A stretch of 64,000 bases of DNA, taken from contig NZ_BAGD01000026.1 of NCBI RefSeq assembly GCF_000308635.1, positions 62,001-126,000 on the forward strand, written 5' to 3'. A program made the translations under genes and the position numbers. This DNA comes from Nocardia otitidiscaviarum NBRC 14405 (lineage in GTDB: Bacteria > Actinomycetota > Actinomycetes > Mycobacteriales > Mycobacteriaceae). Shown here piece after piece: positions 19,931-28,182 of the stretch. The notes beneath the pieces were generated by a model. That model searched no databases, was not told the origin of the DNA, and saw only the letters and a list, made by a program, of their open reading frames with translations. The stretch's first letter is position 1. Every line of letters begins with the position of its first letter.

Positions 19931-21222
19931 GGCACCTCCTGTGCGCGTTGCGTATTCGGCCGCTGTTCCACCCGGGGCAGCGGCAGTCGGGCGTCCACGT
20001 GGAAGCCGCCGTCGGAGTCGGGCCCGGCGGACAGCTCGCCGCCCAGCGCGTGGGCGCGCTCGGTCATCCCCGAAATCCCGTGGCCGCCGGGCGAACTGAG
20101 CGCGGCGGGCGCGGTGGGCCGAGTGTTGTCGACGGTGACGTGCAGCTGTTCGGGCGAATAATGCACGGTGACGAGCACTTCCGCGCCCGGTGCGTGGCGC
20201 ACCACATTGGTGAGCGATTCCTGGATGATGCGCGCCGCCGCCACGTCCACCACTGCGGGCAGTCGCCGTCGCGTGCCGATCACATTGCTGCGCACCTGGA
20301 TTCCGGCGGCGCGCGCCGCTTCGGTGAGCCCGTCCAGATCGGCGATGCCGACGGTCGGCGCGGTGGGCGCGGCTCCTGCTCCGGACCGGATCGATCGCAG
20401 CAGCGCGTGCACCTCGCCGAGCGCGTCCCTGCTGGCGGTCTTGATGGCCGACAACGCCTCCGCGGCCTGCTCGGGTCTGCGGTCGAGCAGTTCCAGCGCC
20501 ACCGACGACTGCACATTGATGAGCGAAAGACTGTGCGCGAGCACATCGTGCAGTTCCCGGGCGATCTCCAGGCGTTCGGCGCTGGCCCGCCGTTCGCGTT
20601 CGGCCAGTTCCCGCGCCCGCTGCTCCTGCTCGTGCCGTCGCGCCGACTCCGCCCGCTGTCGGCGCGCCACCAGCACCGACCGCCGCTGCCGCAGCGCCTC
20701 GGCGAGCGCGACCAGCACGAGCAACCAGGCCAACAGTCCGAACTGCTGCCAGGCATTGCCGGTGTAGCCCCGCCACTCGGGCACCGGCCACACCATCAGC
20801 AGATAACCGGGGACCACGAACGGATAGGAGTACCACCGTGACCCGATGCGCCCCGCCGTCAGGAAGGCGACGATCAGGGCGAAGAAGACCGGCCCGTACC
20901 CGTAGCCGAACAACAGGTACGCGGCGGTGACGGCCAGGACCGTGTAGAACACCGGCAGCGGGTACCGCCGCCGCGCCAGCAGCAGCAGCGGCCCGGCGAT
21001 CAGCAGTCCGCAGCCGAGCGGGTCCAGCGCTCGCAGCGCCTCACCGCGTGTGTTCGCCGCATACCCGGCACCGACCTGCACGATCACCAGCACCAGCACC
21101 AGCGCGGCATTCCAGCGGGCGGTGTCCTCCGGGCGTGTCCAGCGTGCCCAGGCGGCGGCGATCGGTGACACCTCCGGCCTCGGCTGATCGGGCGATTCGG
21201 TCGCCGCCGCATTCGAGGTCAC
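19927..21222 (-). CDS. Sensor histidine kinase (HisKA_3 type)
   Basis: A 431-residue sensor kinase with about five or six membrane spans in the first 170 residues, a short coiled coil (RRQRAESARRHEQEQRARELAERERR), the dimerisation/phosphoacceptor box RLEIARELHDVLAHSLSLINVQ (phospho-His in RELHD), and a C-terminal ATPase domain with the N-box ESLTNVVRHAPG and G-box GGHGISGMTERA. GTG 21222 gives a cytosolic N-terminus; a longer reading from 21387 would run through the promoter region. Same two-component unit as the response regulator. Confidence 0.92.
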   Translation of the reverse strand: MTSNAAATESPDQPRPEVSPIAAAWARWTRPEDTARWNAALVLVLVIVQVGAGYAANTRGEALRALDPLGCGLLIAGPLLLLARRRYPLPVFYTVLAVTAAYLLFGYGYGPVFFALIVAFLTAGRIGSRWYSYPFVVPGYLLMVWPVPEWRGYTGNAWQQFGLLAWLLVLVALAEALRQRRSVLVARRQRAESARRHEQEQRARELAERERRASAERLEIARELHDVLAHSLSLINVQSSVALELLDRRPEQAAEALSAIKTASRDALGEVHALLRSIRSGAGAAPTAPTVGIADLDGLTEAARAAGIQVRSNVIGTRRRLPAVVDVAAARIIQESLTNVVRHAPGAEVLVTVHYSPEQLHVTVDNTRPTAPAALSSPGGHGISGMTERAHALGGELSAGPDSDGGFHVDARLPLPRVEQRPNTQRAQEVP

Positions 21223-21272
21223 CTCTGCACGGTAGCCCGCTACGTACCCTCCCGACTGGTTCCCGACCGGAA

Positions 21273-21290
21273 ATACGTCTGCGTACGTAT
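21273..21290. promoter_or_regulatory. Inverted repeat in the shared kinase/exporter promoter region
   Basis: ATACGT (21273-21278) and ACGTAT (21285-21290) form an inverted pair in the 127-bp gap between the divergent kinase and exporter genes; TACGTA also occurs at 21241. It is a reasonable binding-site candidate for the response regulator, based only on position and symmetry. Confidence 0.35.
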
Positions 21291-21349
21291 GCCGTATCGC
21301 GCGCCGCAGCGGATGTGTCACCGCAGCTCGAGGGCGGATTCTTGAAGCC

Positions 21350-22258
21350 ATGAACGATTCGATCGCGGTCACCGAGAGGTTGACCAAACGCTACGGCCCG
21401 CACACGGCCGTGGACGCCGTCGACATGAGTGTCCGCCGCGGCGAGATCTACGGCTTCCTCGGCCCGAACGGCGCGGGCAAGACCACGACGCTGCGCATGC
21501 TGGTGGGCCTCATCCGCCCCACCGACGGCACCGCGACCGTGCTCGGCCGTGCGCCCGGCGATCCGGCGGCGCTGCGCCGCATGGGCGTCCTCATCGAGGG
21601 GCCGGGGTTCTATCCCTATCTGTCGGGACGCGACAATCTGCGCGTACTGGCCCGCTACCGGGGAGTCGGCGGGAGTGCGGGATCCGGCGGCGTGGCGGAG
21701 GTGCTGGATCGGGTGGGCCTGACCGACCGCGGCGATGACAGGTTCCGCACCTACTCGCTCGGCATGAAGCAGCGGCTCGGTGTCGCCGCCGCCCTGCTCG
21801 GCCGCCCCGACCTGTTGATCCTCGACGAACCCACCAATGGTCTCGATCCGGCCGGTATGGCCGAGATGCGGGAGCTCATCACCGGTTTGGCCGCCGACGG
21901 GCACACCGTCGTGCTGTCGTCTCACCTGCTCAGCGAAGTGCAGGAGATCTGCGACCGTGTCGGCGTCATCTCCCGGGGCAGGCTCCTGACCGAGTCCACG
22001 GTGCGCGAGTTGCGGGGCGCGGCAACCCTTTTCCTGCGCGCGGAGCCACTGGAGACCGCCTTCCCGGCGGTGCGCCGGGTGGTGGGTGACCGCTCCGCGC
22101 TGCTGACCGCCACCGGCATCAGAGTCGATGCCGGTGTGGCAAAGGCGCCGGCGGTGGCACGCGCGGTCATCGCGGCCGGAGCGGATCTGCTGGAACTGCG
22201 CACCGATGAGAAGTCCCTTGAAGAAGTGTTTTTCGAGATGACGGAGCAAGCGTCGTGA
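21350..22258 (+). CDS. ABC transporter ATP-binding protein (exporter type)
   Basis: A 302-residue ATPase with Walker A GPNGAGKTTT, signature YSLGMKQRLG (a degenerate LSGGQ), Walker B LLILDEPTNGLDP and the switch His in VLSSHLLSEV. The C-terminal part after about residue 220 is the extension seen in drug/lantibiotic exporters (BcrA/DrrA type). Its stop overlaps the permease start. Divergent two-component genes of the LiaRS/DesKR type often control such exporters in response to envelope stress or antibiotics (inference). Confidence 0.92.
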   Translation: MNDSIAVTERLTKRYGPHTAVDAVDMSVRRGEIYGFLGPNGAGKTTTLRMLVGLIRPTDGTATVLGRAPGDPAALRRMGVLIEGPGFYPYLSGRDNLRVLARYRGVGGSAGSGGVAEVLDRVGLTDRGDDRFRTYSLGMKQRLGVAAALLGRPDLLILDEPTNGLDPAGMAEMRELITGLAADGHTVVLSSHLLSEVQEICDRVGVISRGRLLTESTVRELRGAATLFLRAEPLETAFPAVRRVVGDRSALLTATGIRVDAGVAKAPAVARAVIAAGADLLELRTDEKSLEEVFFEMTEQAS

Positions 22259-23103
22259 ATGCCCTGCTGGCAAGTGCCCGTGCCGAATTCTTGCGGCTGC
22301 GCAAGTGGCCCGCCTACTGGATCGTGCTGGGCGTCTGGATTCTGCTGAACCTGACCTTCGCCTACCTGTTCAACTATCTGGCCTACACCACCGGCGACAG
22401 TAGCGGCCCGCCCAGCGGGCAGCCGCGCGAGGAACTGCTGCGGTTGCTGCTGCCGGCCGCGGTGCCCGAGGTGTTCACCCAGGGCATGGCCATGTTCGGC
22501 GGCGCGCTCATGCTGGTGCTCGGCGCGCTGGCGGTGGGCAGCGGGTATGGCTGGGGAAGTTGGAAAACCGTGTTCACCCAGGGGCCTTCGCGGGTCGCCG
22601 CCGTCGGCGGCCTGGTGGTGAGCCTGGCGGTCACCGTGCTGTCCCTGGTCGTCGTCGCCTTCGTCGTCGATACCGGGGTGGCGGCGCTCATCGCCGCGAG
22701 CGAGTCGCAGTCGCCGACGCTGCCCTCGGTCGGCCGGACCCTGCTCGGCCTCGTTGTCGGCTCCGCGATTCTGGGCATGTGGACCCTGGCGGGCGCGCTG
22801 ATCGGCGTGATCGCCCGCGGTCCCGCCCTGGCGGTCGGTCTCGGCCTGGTCTGGGTGCTGGTGGTGGAGACGCTGCTGCGTGGCGTGGCGAATATCTTCG
22901 ATCCGATCGCGCCGATCACCGACTATCTGCCCGGCACCGCCGCCGGTTCACTGGCCGGATCCATGCGCACCGCCGACGGACCCGCGACCCCCGGCGTGCT
23001 GGACATCCTGACCCGCACCGAGTCGTTCGTCGTCCTCGCGGTGTACGCGGTGGTCTTCGCGGGCGGCACGGCGTGGCTCATGCGCCGCCGAGACATGGTG
23101 TGA
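22255..23103 (+). CDS. ABC transporter permease
   Basis: A 282-residue membrane protein with about six spans, beginning MNALLASARAEFLRLRKWPAYWIVLGVW, typical of ABC-2 exporter permeases. GTG start overlaps the ATPase stop by 4 nt. It forms the membrane half of the transporter. The substrate is unknown. Confidence 0.9.
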   Translation: MNALLASARAEFLRLRKWPAYWIVLGVWILLNLTFAYLFNYLAYTTGDSSGPPSGQPREELLRLLLPAAVPEVFTQGMAMFGGALMLVLGALAVGSGYGWGSWKTVFTQGPSRVAAVGGLVVSLAVTVLSLVVVAFVVDTGVAALIAASESQSPTLPSVGRTLLGLVVGSAILGMWTLAGALIGVIARGPALAVGLGLVWVLVVETLLRGVANIFDPIAPITDYLPGTAAGSLAGSMRTADGPATPGVLDILTRTESFVVLAVYAVVFAGGTAWLMRRRDMV

Positions 23104-23127
23104 GGCAGCGCGTCGGGGGAGTGCGCC

Positions 23128-23165
23128 GCGACCTGGTCGCCGACAGCAGTCGGCGACCAGGTCGC
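23128..23165. terminator. Hairpin terminator between convergent genes
   Basis: A perfect 16-bp stem (23128-23143 with 23150-23165) with the 6-nt loop CAGCAG lies directly between the permease stop and the TetR gene stop. It can end transcripts from both sides. No T-run is present. Confidence 0.75.
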
Positions 23166-23166
23166 G

Positions 23167-23778
23167 TCAGGTGAGTATCGCGTGGGCGATGCGGGTCAGC
23201 GCCGCCGTGATCTGCGCGCTGCCGAGCCCGAGTTCCCGCTGGTGCAGGTAGATTTCGGCCGCCAGCGGCGCGAGCAGCGGTTCGATGAGGGAATCGGGTT
23301 CCGGCACTCGGGCTTCCGTCAGCAGCGCTCGAATGTGGGCGCGCCAGAATCGGTATGCGCCGGTCTCGAAGCGCGCACGGCCGGTCTCGGTGCCGAGGAC
23401 GAGGTGGGCGTGACGGTCCAGCAGATCGACGAAGGCGCGGTAGAACGCCGCGAGCCGATCGGCGGGCGGGGCACCCGGCCCCAGTGGAGGTTCCCCGCGC
23501 AGCAGTTGCTCTTGCAGTTCGCGTTCGTGCTCGTCGAGCAGCGCGACGGCGATGGACCCGATGTCCGGGTAGCGGCGGTACAGCGTGCCGCGGCCGACTC
23601 CGGCGGCCTTGGCCACCTCGTCCATGGTGACCGTACGTGGGTCGCGGTCGGCGAAGAGGCCGGCGGCCGCAGCCAGGATCTTGGCGCGGTTGCGGGCGGC
23701 ATCGGCACGTTCCACCGGCGCGGATGCCGATGTCGCGGTGGCGAGCAGATCACGGGCCGCTGGATTCATGCCGATCAC
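23167..23778 (-). CDS. TetR-family transcriptional regulator
   Basis: A 203-residue repressor. Residues about 24-75 are the HTH (RNRAKILAAAAGLFADRDPRTVTMDEVAKAAGVGRGTLYRRYPD), followed by a helical ligand-binding domain. I chose the GTG at 23778, which is preceded by CCGGAGGA at normal spacing; ATGs at 23805 and 23769 are alternatives, and the former would place the start inside the operator. It is divergent from the azoreductase-SMR pair, and two inverted operator sites lie in between, so it likely represses both directions. Confidence 0.88.
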   Translation of the reverse strand: MIGMNPAARDLLATATSASAPVERADAARNRAKILAAAAGLFADRDPRTVTMDEVAKAAGVGRGTLYRRYPDIGSIAVALLDEHERELQEQLLRGEPPLGPGAPPADRLAAFYRAFVDLLDRHAHLVLGTETGRARFETGAYRFWRAHIRALLTEARVPEPDSLIEPLLAPLAAEIYLHQRELGLGSAQITAALTRIAHAILT

Positions 23779-23793
23779 CGTATCCTCCGGAAT

Positions 23794-23853
23794 AAGTGGA
23801 CACAACGTCCGGTTGTGGCCTGGTGTCCAATCAAACGGACATAGTGTCCACTT
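23794..23853. promoter_or_regulatory. Twin TetR operator sites
   Basis: AAGTGGACACAACGTCCG (23794-23811) and CGGACATAGTGTCCACTT (23836-23853) form an 18-bp inverted pair with two mismatches. The right site is itself palindromic (GGACA-TAG-TGTCC), the left one nearly so. They cover the gap between the TetR gene and the azoreductase ATG, so they are probably the regulator's own operators. Confidence 0.75.
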
Positions 23854-23868
23854 TGGAGGTAGGAAATC

Positions 23869-24516
23869 ATGCCCGCGCTACTGCACCTCGACGCTTCCGC
23901 CCGCCGCACCGCCATCAGCCGCGAACTCGGTGCCGCCTTCGCCGACGCCTGGCGAGCCGAACACCCCGACGGCGACTACCGCTACCGCGACCTCGCGGCC
24001 GAGCCGGCGCCGTTCATCGGGGAGGGCTGGACCGAGCTCTGCGACCGCGTACTCGCGCACGGCAACACCGATCTGGACCGGCTCGCGGAGCTGGCGGAGA
24101 CGCCCGCACAACGCGCGGCCTGGGCGATCGTCGAACCGCTGCTCGCCGAGGTGCGCGCCGCCGATGTGGTGCTGATCGGGACGCCCATGTACAACTATTC
24201 GATTCCGGCGAGCCTCAAGGCCTGGCTCGACCAGATCACCTTCCCGCGAATGTCCTTGGCTCCCAGGCGCTTCGTGGTCGCCACCGCCCGCGGCGGCGCG
24301 TACTCGCCGGGTGCGCCCAAGGAGAGGTTCGACTACCAGGAGCGTTACCTGCGTGACTTCTTCGCGGGCCACTTCGCGGTCGAAGACGCCGTGTTCATCA
24401 CCGCCGAACTGGCCAACTCCCGCCAGGACCCGGCGCTGGCGCACCTGCGCGACAAGCACGACGCCTCCTACACCGCCGCACTGGCGACCGCCCGCCGACT
24501 CGGCAAGGAGTACTGA
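23869..24516 (+). CDS. FMN-dependent NADH-azoreductase-like flavoprotein
   Basis: A 215-residue flavodoxin-fold protein of the AzoR family. LHLDASARRTAISREL is the phosphate-binding start, PMYNYSIPASLKAWLDQI the FMN-contact segment and ATARGGAYSPG a second flavin loop. The enzyme would reduce azo dyes or quinones with NADH. It is probably co-transcribed with the SMR pump (1 bp apart) under the divergent TetR repressor, a plausible detoxification unit. The true substrate is unknown. Confidence 0.88.
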   Translation: MPALLHLDASARRTAISRELGAAFADAWRAEHPDGDYRYRDLAAEPAPFIGEGWTELCDRVLAHGNTDLDRLAELAETPAQRAAWAIVEPLLAEVRAADVVLIGTPMYNYSIPASLKAWLDQITFPRMSLAPRRFVVATARGGAYSPGAPKERFDYQERYLRDFFAGHFAVEDAVFITAELANSRQDPALAHLRDKHDASYTAALATARRLGKEY

Positions 24517-24517
24517 C

Positions 24518-24838
24518 ATGGCCTGGCTGGTACTGGTTGCGGCCGGACTGGTGGAGATCGCCTGGTCGCAGTCCATCAAACCGACGCAGAACTTCACCAG
24601 GCCGGTGCCCACCCTCATCTGCCTGGCGCTCATGGCGGTCGCGGTCTGGCTGTTGTCCTACGCCATGCGGACGCTGCCGGTCGGCACCTCGTACGCCATC
24701 TTCACCGGTATCGGCGCGGTGGGCGCGATCGGTCTGGGTGTGCTCATCCAGAAGGACCCGCTCAGCGTGGGCCGGATGCTCGCGCTGGCGCTCATCATCG
24801 GCGGCATCGTGCTGGCCAGGGTGACGAATCCGGGGTGA
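24518..24838 (+). CDS. SMR-family multidrug efflux protein
   Basis: A 106-residue protein with four membrane spans, as expected for small multidrug resistance proteins. It carries the essential membrane Glu in AGLVEIAWSQSIK and the GTSYAIFTGIGAVGAIGLG segment of span 3. The sequence is closer to the SugE/guanidinium-exporter side (WSQ after the Glu) than to EmrE, but this is a judgment by eye. It immediately follows the azoreductase gene. Confidence 0.85.
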   Translation: MAWLVLVAAGLVEIAWSQSIKPTQNFTRPVPTLICLALMAVAVWLLSYAMRTLPVGTSYAIFTGIGAVGAIGLGVLIQKDPLSVGRMLALALIIGGIVLARVTNPG

Positions 24839-24883
24839 ACGCGACGATCGTCGCCTACCCCGACTCACGAATCGGCACAGCGG

Positions 24884-24890
24884 TATAGGT
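24884..24890 (+). promoter_or_regulatory. Predicted -10 of the OsmC gene
   Basis: TATAGGT (containing the TAnnnT pattern) lies 37 bp before the ATG; AAAGGA (24917-24922) is the ribosome-binding site. Confidence 0.4.
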
Positions 24891-24927
24891 TCGAACCCGT
24901 AAGCCTTCGAATCCTGAAAGGACAGTG

Positions 24928-25371
24928 ATGCCTACACGTACCGCGCGTACCGCCTGGACCGGCGGTCTGCAGGACGGCTCGGGCCAGGTCGAGCTGAGCA
25001 GCTCCGGCGTCGGCAAGTACGACGTGTCGTTCCCGAAGCGCTCGGCCGACAGCGCCGACGGCACCACCAGCCCGGAGGAGCTGATCGCCGCCGCGCACTC
25101 GTCCTGCTACGCCATGGCGCTCTCCGCCGAGATCGGCCGGGCCGGCGGCACCCCGCAGGCCCTGGACGTCACCGCCGATGTGACGCTGGGCCCGGACCCG
25201 GCGGGCGGTTTCCGGATCGCCAATATCAAGCTGACCGTCGTCGGCCGGGCCGAGGGCATCGACGCCGACGGTTTCCTCGCCGCTGCCAATGCGGCCAAGG
25301 CCGGTTGCCCGGTGAGCAAGGCGCTCGCCGGTGTGGACACCATCGAACTGGCCGCCTCGTTCGACTCCTGA
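24928..25371 (+). CDS. OsmC-family peroxiredoxin
   Basis: A 147-residue OsmC/Ohr-family protein that reduces organic hydroperoxides through two cysteines. These are in AAHSSCYAMALSAEI and KAGCPVSKAL, with the usual spacing; TSPEELIAAAHSSC is the hallmark of the OsmC subgroup. ATG 24928 is used; a GTG 3 nt upstream is also possible. It has its own promoter and a UUCG-loop terminator, so it is a single-gene unit. Confidence 0.92.
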   Translation: MPTRTARTAWTGGLQDGSGQVELSSSGVGKYDVSFPKRSADSADGTTSPEELIAAAHSSCYAMALSAEIGRAGGTPQALDVTADVTLGPDPAGGFRIANIKLTVVGRAEGIDADGFLAAANAAKAGCPVSKALAGVDTIELAASFDS

Positions 25372-25384
25372 ACGGCCCGTACGC

Positions 25385-25420
25385 GCCGAGGGGCGATGTC
25401 TTCGGACATCGCCCCTCGGC
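25385..25420. terminator. UUCG-tetraloop terminator after the OsmC gene
   Basis: A perfect 16-bp stem (25385-25400 with 25405-25420) closes a TTCG tetraloop. It lies between the OsmC gene and the convergent cbtA gene and is symmetric enough to act on both strands. Confidence 0.85.
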
Positions 25421-25452
25421 CGTACCTCCGGCGGTCCGCGCCGGTCCTCGAA

Positions 25453-26217
25453 TTACCGGGCGGGCTCGGCGATCTCGCGAACCTGAGCGCGGCTCGCGAA
25501 TTCGGTCAGGGCCGCGAACGCCAGCCCGAGCACCACCCACAGTGTGGTGGTCACGGACAGCGACGCCACCCGGAACTCCCACAGCAGCGACGCCGGGAAA
25601 TCGTCGGCCACCTCGTTCACACCGGGCAGCGCGATATAGCCGACGGCCACAATGGCCACGAAGGCCGCCGTCGCGCCGATGAGCCGCACCGTTTCGAGCC
25701 GACCCCGCAGCAGCTCGAACACGTACACGGCGACACCGACGGCCGCGAACCCCAGCAGCACCACCGCGACCCACAGCCAGGTGCGGTCGTTGATGGTCTC
25801 CGGATCGCCCACGGCGGGCGGATTGGCCGGATACTTGAAGAACGGCACCGCGACGATCGCCAGCCAGCCACCGGCGGCCAGCCCGAGCGCCAGCCTCGGT
25901 CCCGGTGAATTCGTATGCCGCCGCGCCACATTGGCGACGGCCGCGTAGATCGCGCCCAATGCCATCCCGGTCAGGCCGAGCGCGAGGAACTGTCCGAACT
26001 TCTGGCCGGTGCGGCTGACGAGTGCTTCCTCCTCGTCACCGTGCGAATGGCCGCCGCCGCCGTGCGACTGTGCGGCCTGGGCCTCCTCGATGGCGATGGC
26101 CGCCTCCACCTTGGGTTCCCCGATGAGGAAACCGACGGTGCCCGCCAGCAGACCCGCGATGAGTCCGGCCAGCAGGCCCCGTAGGAGGAGGGTTTTCAGG
26201 GAACCGCTCAGTGGCAT
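25453..26217 (-). CDS. cbtA: Cobalt transporter subunit CbtA
   Basis: A 254-residue membrane protein with six predicted spans and a His-rich loop (HGGGGHSHGDEEE, about residues 51-64) that probably binds cobalt. The start LLLRGLLAGLIAGLLAGTVGFLIGEPKVEAAI is characteristic of CbtA. It overlaps cbtB by 10 nt. A cobalamin riboswitch lies upstream of cbtB, so the pair should be shut off when B12 is plentiful. Confidence 0.92.
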   Translation of the reverse strand: MPLSGSLKTLLLRGLLAGLIAGLLAGTVGFLIGEPKVEAAIAIEEAQAAQSHGGGGHSHGDEEEALVSRTGQKFGQFLALGLTGMALGAIYAAVANVARRHTNSPGPRLALGLAAGGWLAIVAVPFFKYPANPPAVGDPETINDRTWLWVAVVLLGFAAVGVAVYVFELLRGRLETVRLIGATAAFVAIVAVGYIALPGVNEVADDFPASLLWEFRVASLSVTTTLWVVLGLAFAALTEFASRAQVREIAEPAR

Positions 26218-26402
26218 GGGACGCCCAGCAGGTGTCGGCCGTCGTGCATGAGCTCGTGCATGAACATCCCGGTGCGGGAGATCGCGCCCTGATCGAAGCC
26301 GACCAGGTACAGCGTGAGCAGTGCGAGAAGGACGACGCCTGCCGTGACGAGCCACGCGTTGAGCGCGTCACCGGCCCGGCCGGGGGAGTGGACGATGGCC
26401 AT
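26208..26402 (-). CDS. cbtB: CbtB, small subunit of the cobalt transporter
   Basis: A 64-residue protein with one membrane span (about 14-36) and a C-terminal metal-binding pattern FMHELMHDGRHLLGVPCH rich in His. This is the usual CbtB layout. An AAGGAGG ribosome-binding site (complement of 26408-26414) precedes the ATG, directly after the riboswitch hairpin. It partners with CbtA. Confidence 0.92.
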   Translation of the reverse strand: MAIVHSPGRAGDALNAWLVTAGVVLLALLTLYLVGFDQGAISRTGMFMHELMHDGRHLLGVPCH

Positions 26403-26415
26403 TCGAGCCTCCTTC

Positions 26416-26540
26416 GGGGATTCCGCGTCCCCGTCGAGATGGGTGCGACGGTGCCGGTGTCTGGCTCTCCGGCACCCGCCTCGAAGGCTCGGTGCGAGGA
26501 TTACAGTGGCGCGACCGCCCCGGAATCACACCGGGTTACG
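26416..26540 (-). promoter_or_regulatory. Adenosylcobalamin (B12) riboswitch
   Basis: Read on the minus strand, the leader has conserved cobalamin-riboswitch elements in order: GGTGTGATTCCGGGGC, CGCGCCACTGT (complement of about 26502-26512), a helical region, the B12 box GAGAGCCAGACACC (complement of about 26457-26470), then a hairpin GGGGACGCGGAATCCCC (26416-26432) just before the ribosome-binding site of cbtB. That last hairpin is a likely expression platform. It controls cbtB-cbtA. Confidence 0.88.
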
Positions 26541-26608
26541 CGTCACCATCGCATTGTTCACCCAGAACTGTCGCATCCTCGCCGACCGACCGTCAACAGG
26601 GGGTGTGA

Positions 26609-26920
26609 TCAGGCGTTCTTGCCCGCCACATCGAGCACCACCTCGAACTCCAGCAGCGAGGCCCCGGTGGCGACCGGCTTGCGTGCCTCGCCCGCATGTG
26701 CCTCGCGCGCCGGGCCGTCCCGCCACGCCGCGAAGGACTCCTCCGAATCCCACTGCGTGACAACGAAGTACCGGTTCTCCCCGGCGGTCGGCCGCAGCAG
26801 CTGGAATCCCAGGAAACCCGGTGAGTTCTCCACCGCGTGCGCCCGCGCGGCGAACCGCTTCTCCAGCTCCGGGCCCGCGCCCTCGGGGATCTCGATTGCA
26901 TTGATCTTCACGACTGCCAT
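26609..26920 (-). CDS. mhuD: Mycobilin-type haem-degrading monooxygenase MhuD
   Basis: A 103-residue protein almost colinear with mycobacterial MhuD (Rv3592, from memory). The catalytic residues Asn7 (VVKIN), Trp66 (AAW) and His75 (EAHAG) are all present, as is the segment RAHAVENSPGFLGFQLLRP. It opens haem to release iron without releasing CO. TACTCT (complement of 26927-26932) lies 6 nt before the ATG, so its mRNA is probably leaderless. The divergent hydrolase is also its neighbour in mycobacteria. Confidence 0.95.
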   Translation of the reverse strand: MAVVKINAIEIPEGAGPELEKRFAARAHAVENSPGFLGFQLLRPTAGENRYFVVTQWDSEESFAAWRDGPAREAHAGEARKPVATGASLLEFEVVLDVAGKNA

Positions 26921-27115
26921 ACCGCGAGAGTAGGCCCGTCCCCTCTCGGTGTCTTCAGCGCACGGCCTGAGAGCCGTTGACCGTTTCGCGCGCGTGCCTG
27001 CGACCTGTGCCGAATCCGTGTCGGGCGTGCCGGACGAGTTACCGCGCCGCGCGAAACAGCTGTCGGGTCCGGCGCTTGTTCACCCCCCCGTGATCCGGCA
27101 CGTATGGTCGCGGTG

Positions 27116-27871
27116 ATGTTGTACGACGAAGGCGGCACGGGGGCACCGATCCTGCTGCTGCACGGTTTGATGGGCAGCGCCCGCACCTGGCGGGGTCAGC
27201 TGGACTGGCTGCGCGAGTTCGGGCACGTGTACACCTTCGATGCCGCCGGGCACGGCCGTCCGGCACCGGCGGAGCTCACCACCGAGGCGTTCGTGGCCGA
27301 TCTGGCCGCCGCCACCGCCCCGGTTTCCGAGCCCATGGTGGTCATCGGGCATTCGATGGGCGCGCTGCACGGCTGGGTTTTCGCCGCGACCCATCCCGAG
27401 CGGGTACGCGCGCTCGTGGTGGAGGACATCGCCCCCGATTTCCGCGGGCGCACCGCCGCGAACTGGGCCGCCATGATCGCCGCTTGGCCGCAGCCGTTCC
27501 CGGACGACGCCGCCATGCTCGACCACTTCGGGCCGGTCGCCGGTCGCTACTTCATGAACTCCTTCACGCGCGGCCCCGACGGCTACCGCCTGCACGGCGC
27601 GGTCGACACCTTCCGTGACATCTCCGAGGAGTGGGGCGGTCGCGATTTCTGGTCCGAGTGGCGCTCGATCACGGTCCCGGCCCTGCTCATCGAGGGCGAG
27701 CACACCATCACGCCGCCGGGCCAGATGCGGGAGATGGCCGCGGTCCACCCGAACGCCCGCCACATCGTCATCCCCGACGCCGGTCACCTGGTGCACGACG
27801 ATCAGCCCGCCGCCTACCGCGCCGAGGTCGAGCGCTTCCTCCGCGCCGTTCTGGACCCGTCCGAATCATGA
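27116..27871 (+). CDS. Alpha/beta hydrolase
   Basis: A 251-residue alpha/beta hydrolase. LLLHGLMGSARTW is the oxyanion region, VVIGHSMGALHG the nucleophile elbow (Ser), and DAGHLVHDDQP contains the catalytic His. It corresponds to Rv3591c beside mhuD in M. tuberculosis (from memory). ATG 27116 is preferred over 27104 because TATGGT (27103-27108) ends 7 nt before it, a leaderless start. Substrate unknown. Confidence 0.85.
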   Translation: MLYDEGGTGAPILLLHGLMGSARTWRGQLDWLREFGHVYTFDAAGHGRPAPAELTTEAFVADLAAATAPVSEPMVVIGHSMGALHGWVFAATHPERVRALVVEDIAPDFRGRTAANWAAMIAAWPQPFPDDAAMLDHFGPVAGRYFMNSFTRGPDGYRLHGAVDTFRDISEEWGGRDFWSEWRSITVPALLIEGEHTITPPGQMREMAAVHPNARHIVIPDAGHLVHDDQPAAYRAEVERFLRAVLDPSES

Positions 27872-27878
27872 TCACGGC

Positions 27879-28076
27879 ATGGACAATCGGGACATGAGCG
27901 AGAACGGTGACGGCGCGAATCGCCCGCAGGGCACCCGGACGGCATTCGGGTTGTCTCTCGGCCTGTGCTTGGGCGCGGCCTTCGGTCTGCTGACCGGCAA
28001 TCTCGCCTTGGGGATCGGTGTCGGCATGGCGCTCGGTGTGGCGGCGGGTGCGCTGTACGAGCACCGCGCCCGGTAG
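27879..28076 (+). CDS. Small glycine-zipper-like membrane protein
   Basis: A 65-residue protein with a polar N-terminus and one or two Gly-rich hydrophobic stretches (GLSLGLCLGAAFGLL and GIGVGMALGVAAGAL) ending in YEHRAR. The regular small-residue spacing is like a glycine zipper. It lies 7 nt after the hydrolase stop, possibly co-transcribed. ATG 27894 is an alternative start. Function unknown. Confidence 0.65.
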   Translation: MDNRDMSENGDGANRPQGTRTAFGLSLGLCLGAAFGLLTGNLALGIGVGMALGVAAGALYEHRAR

Positions 28077-28140
28077 CCACCGCGCTCACCGATCGAGCAT
28101 TCTGCGGGCGGGTGCCTTCAGTCTGGCGGAGGGGTCGTCG

Positions 28141-28146
28141 TATGCT
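28141..28146 (+). promoter_or_regulatory. Predicted -10 ahead of the acyl-CoA dehydrogenase
   Basis: TATGCT fits the TAnnnT pattern and lies 36 bp before the ATG at 28183. Confidence 0.4.
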
Positions 28147-28182
28147 CGGGCTCACGCATCCCAGAGTGAATGGTGACCAACG

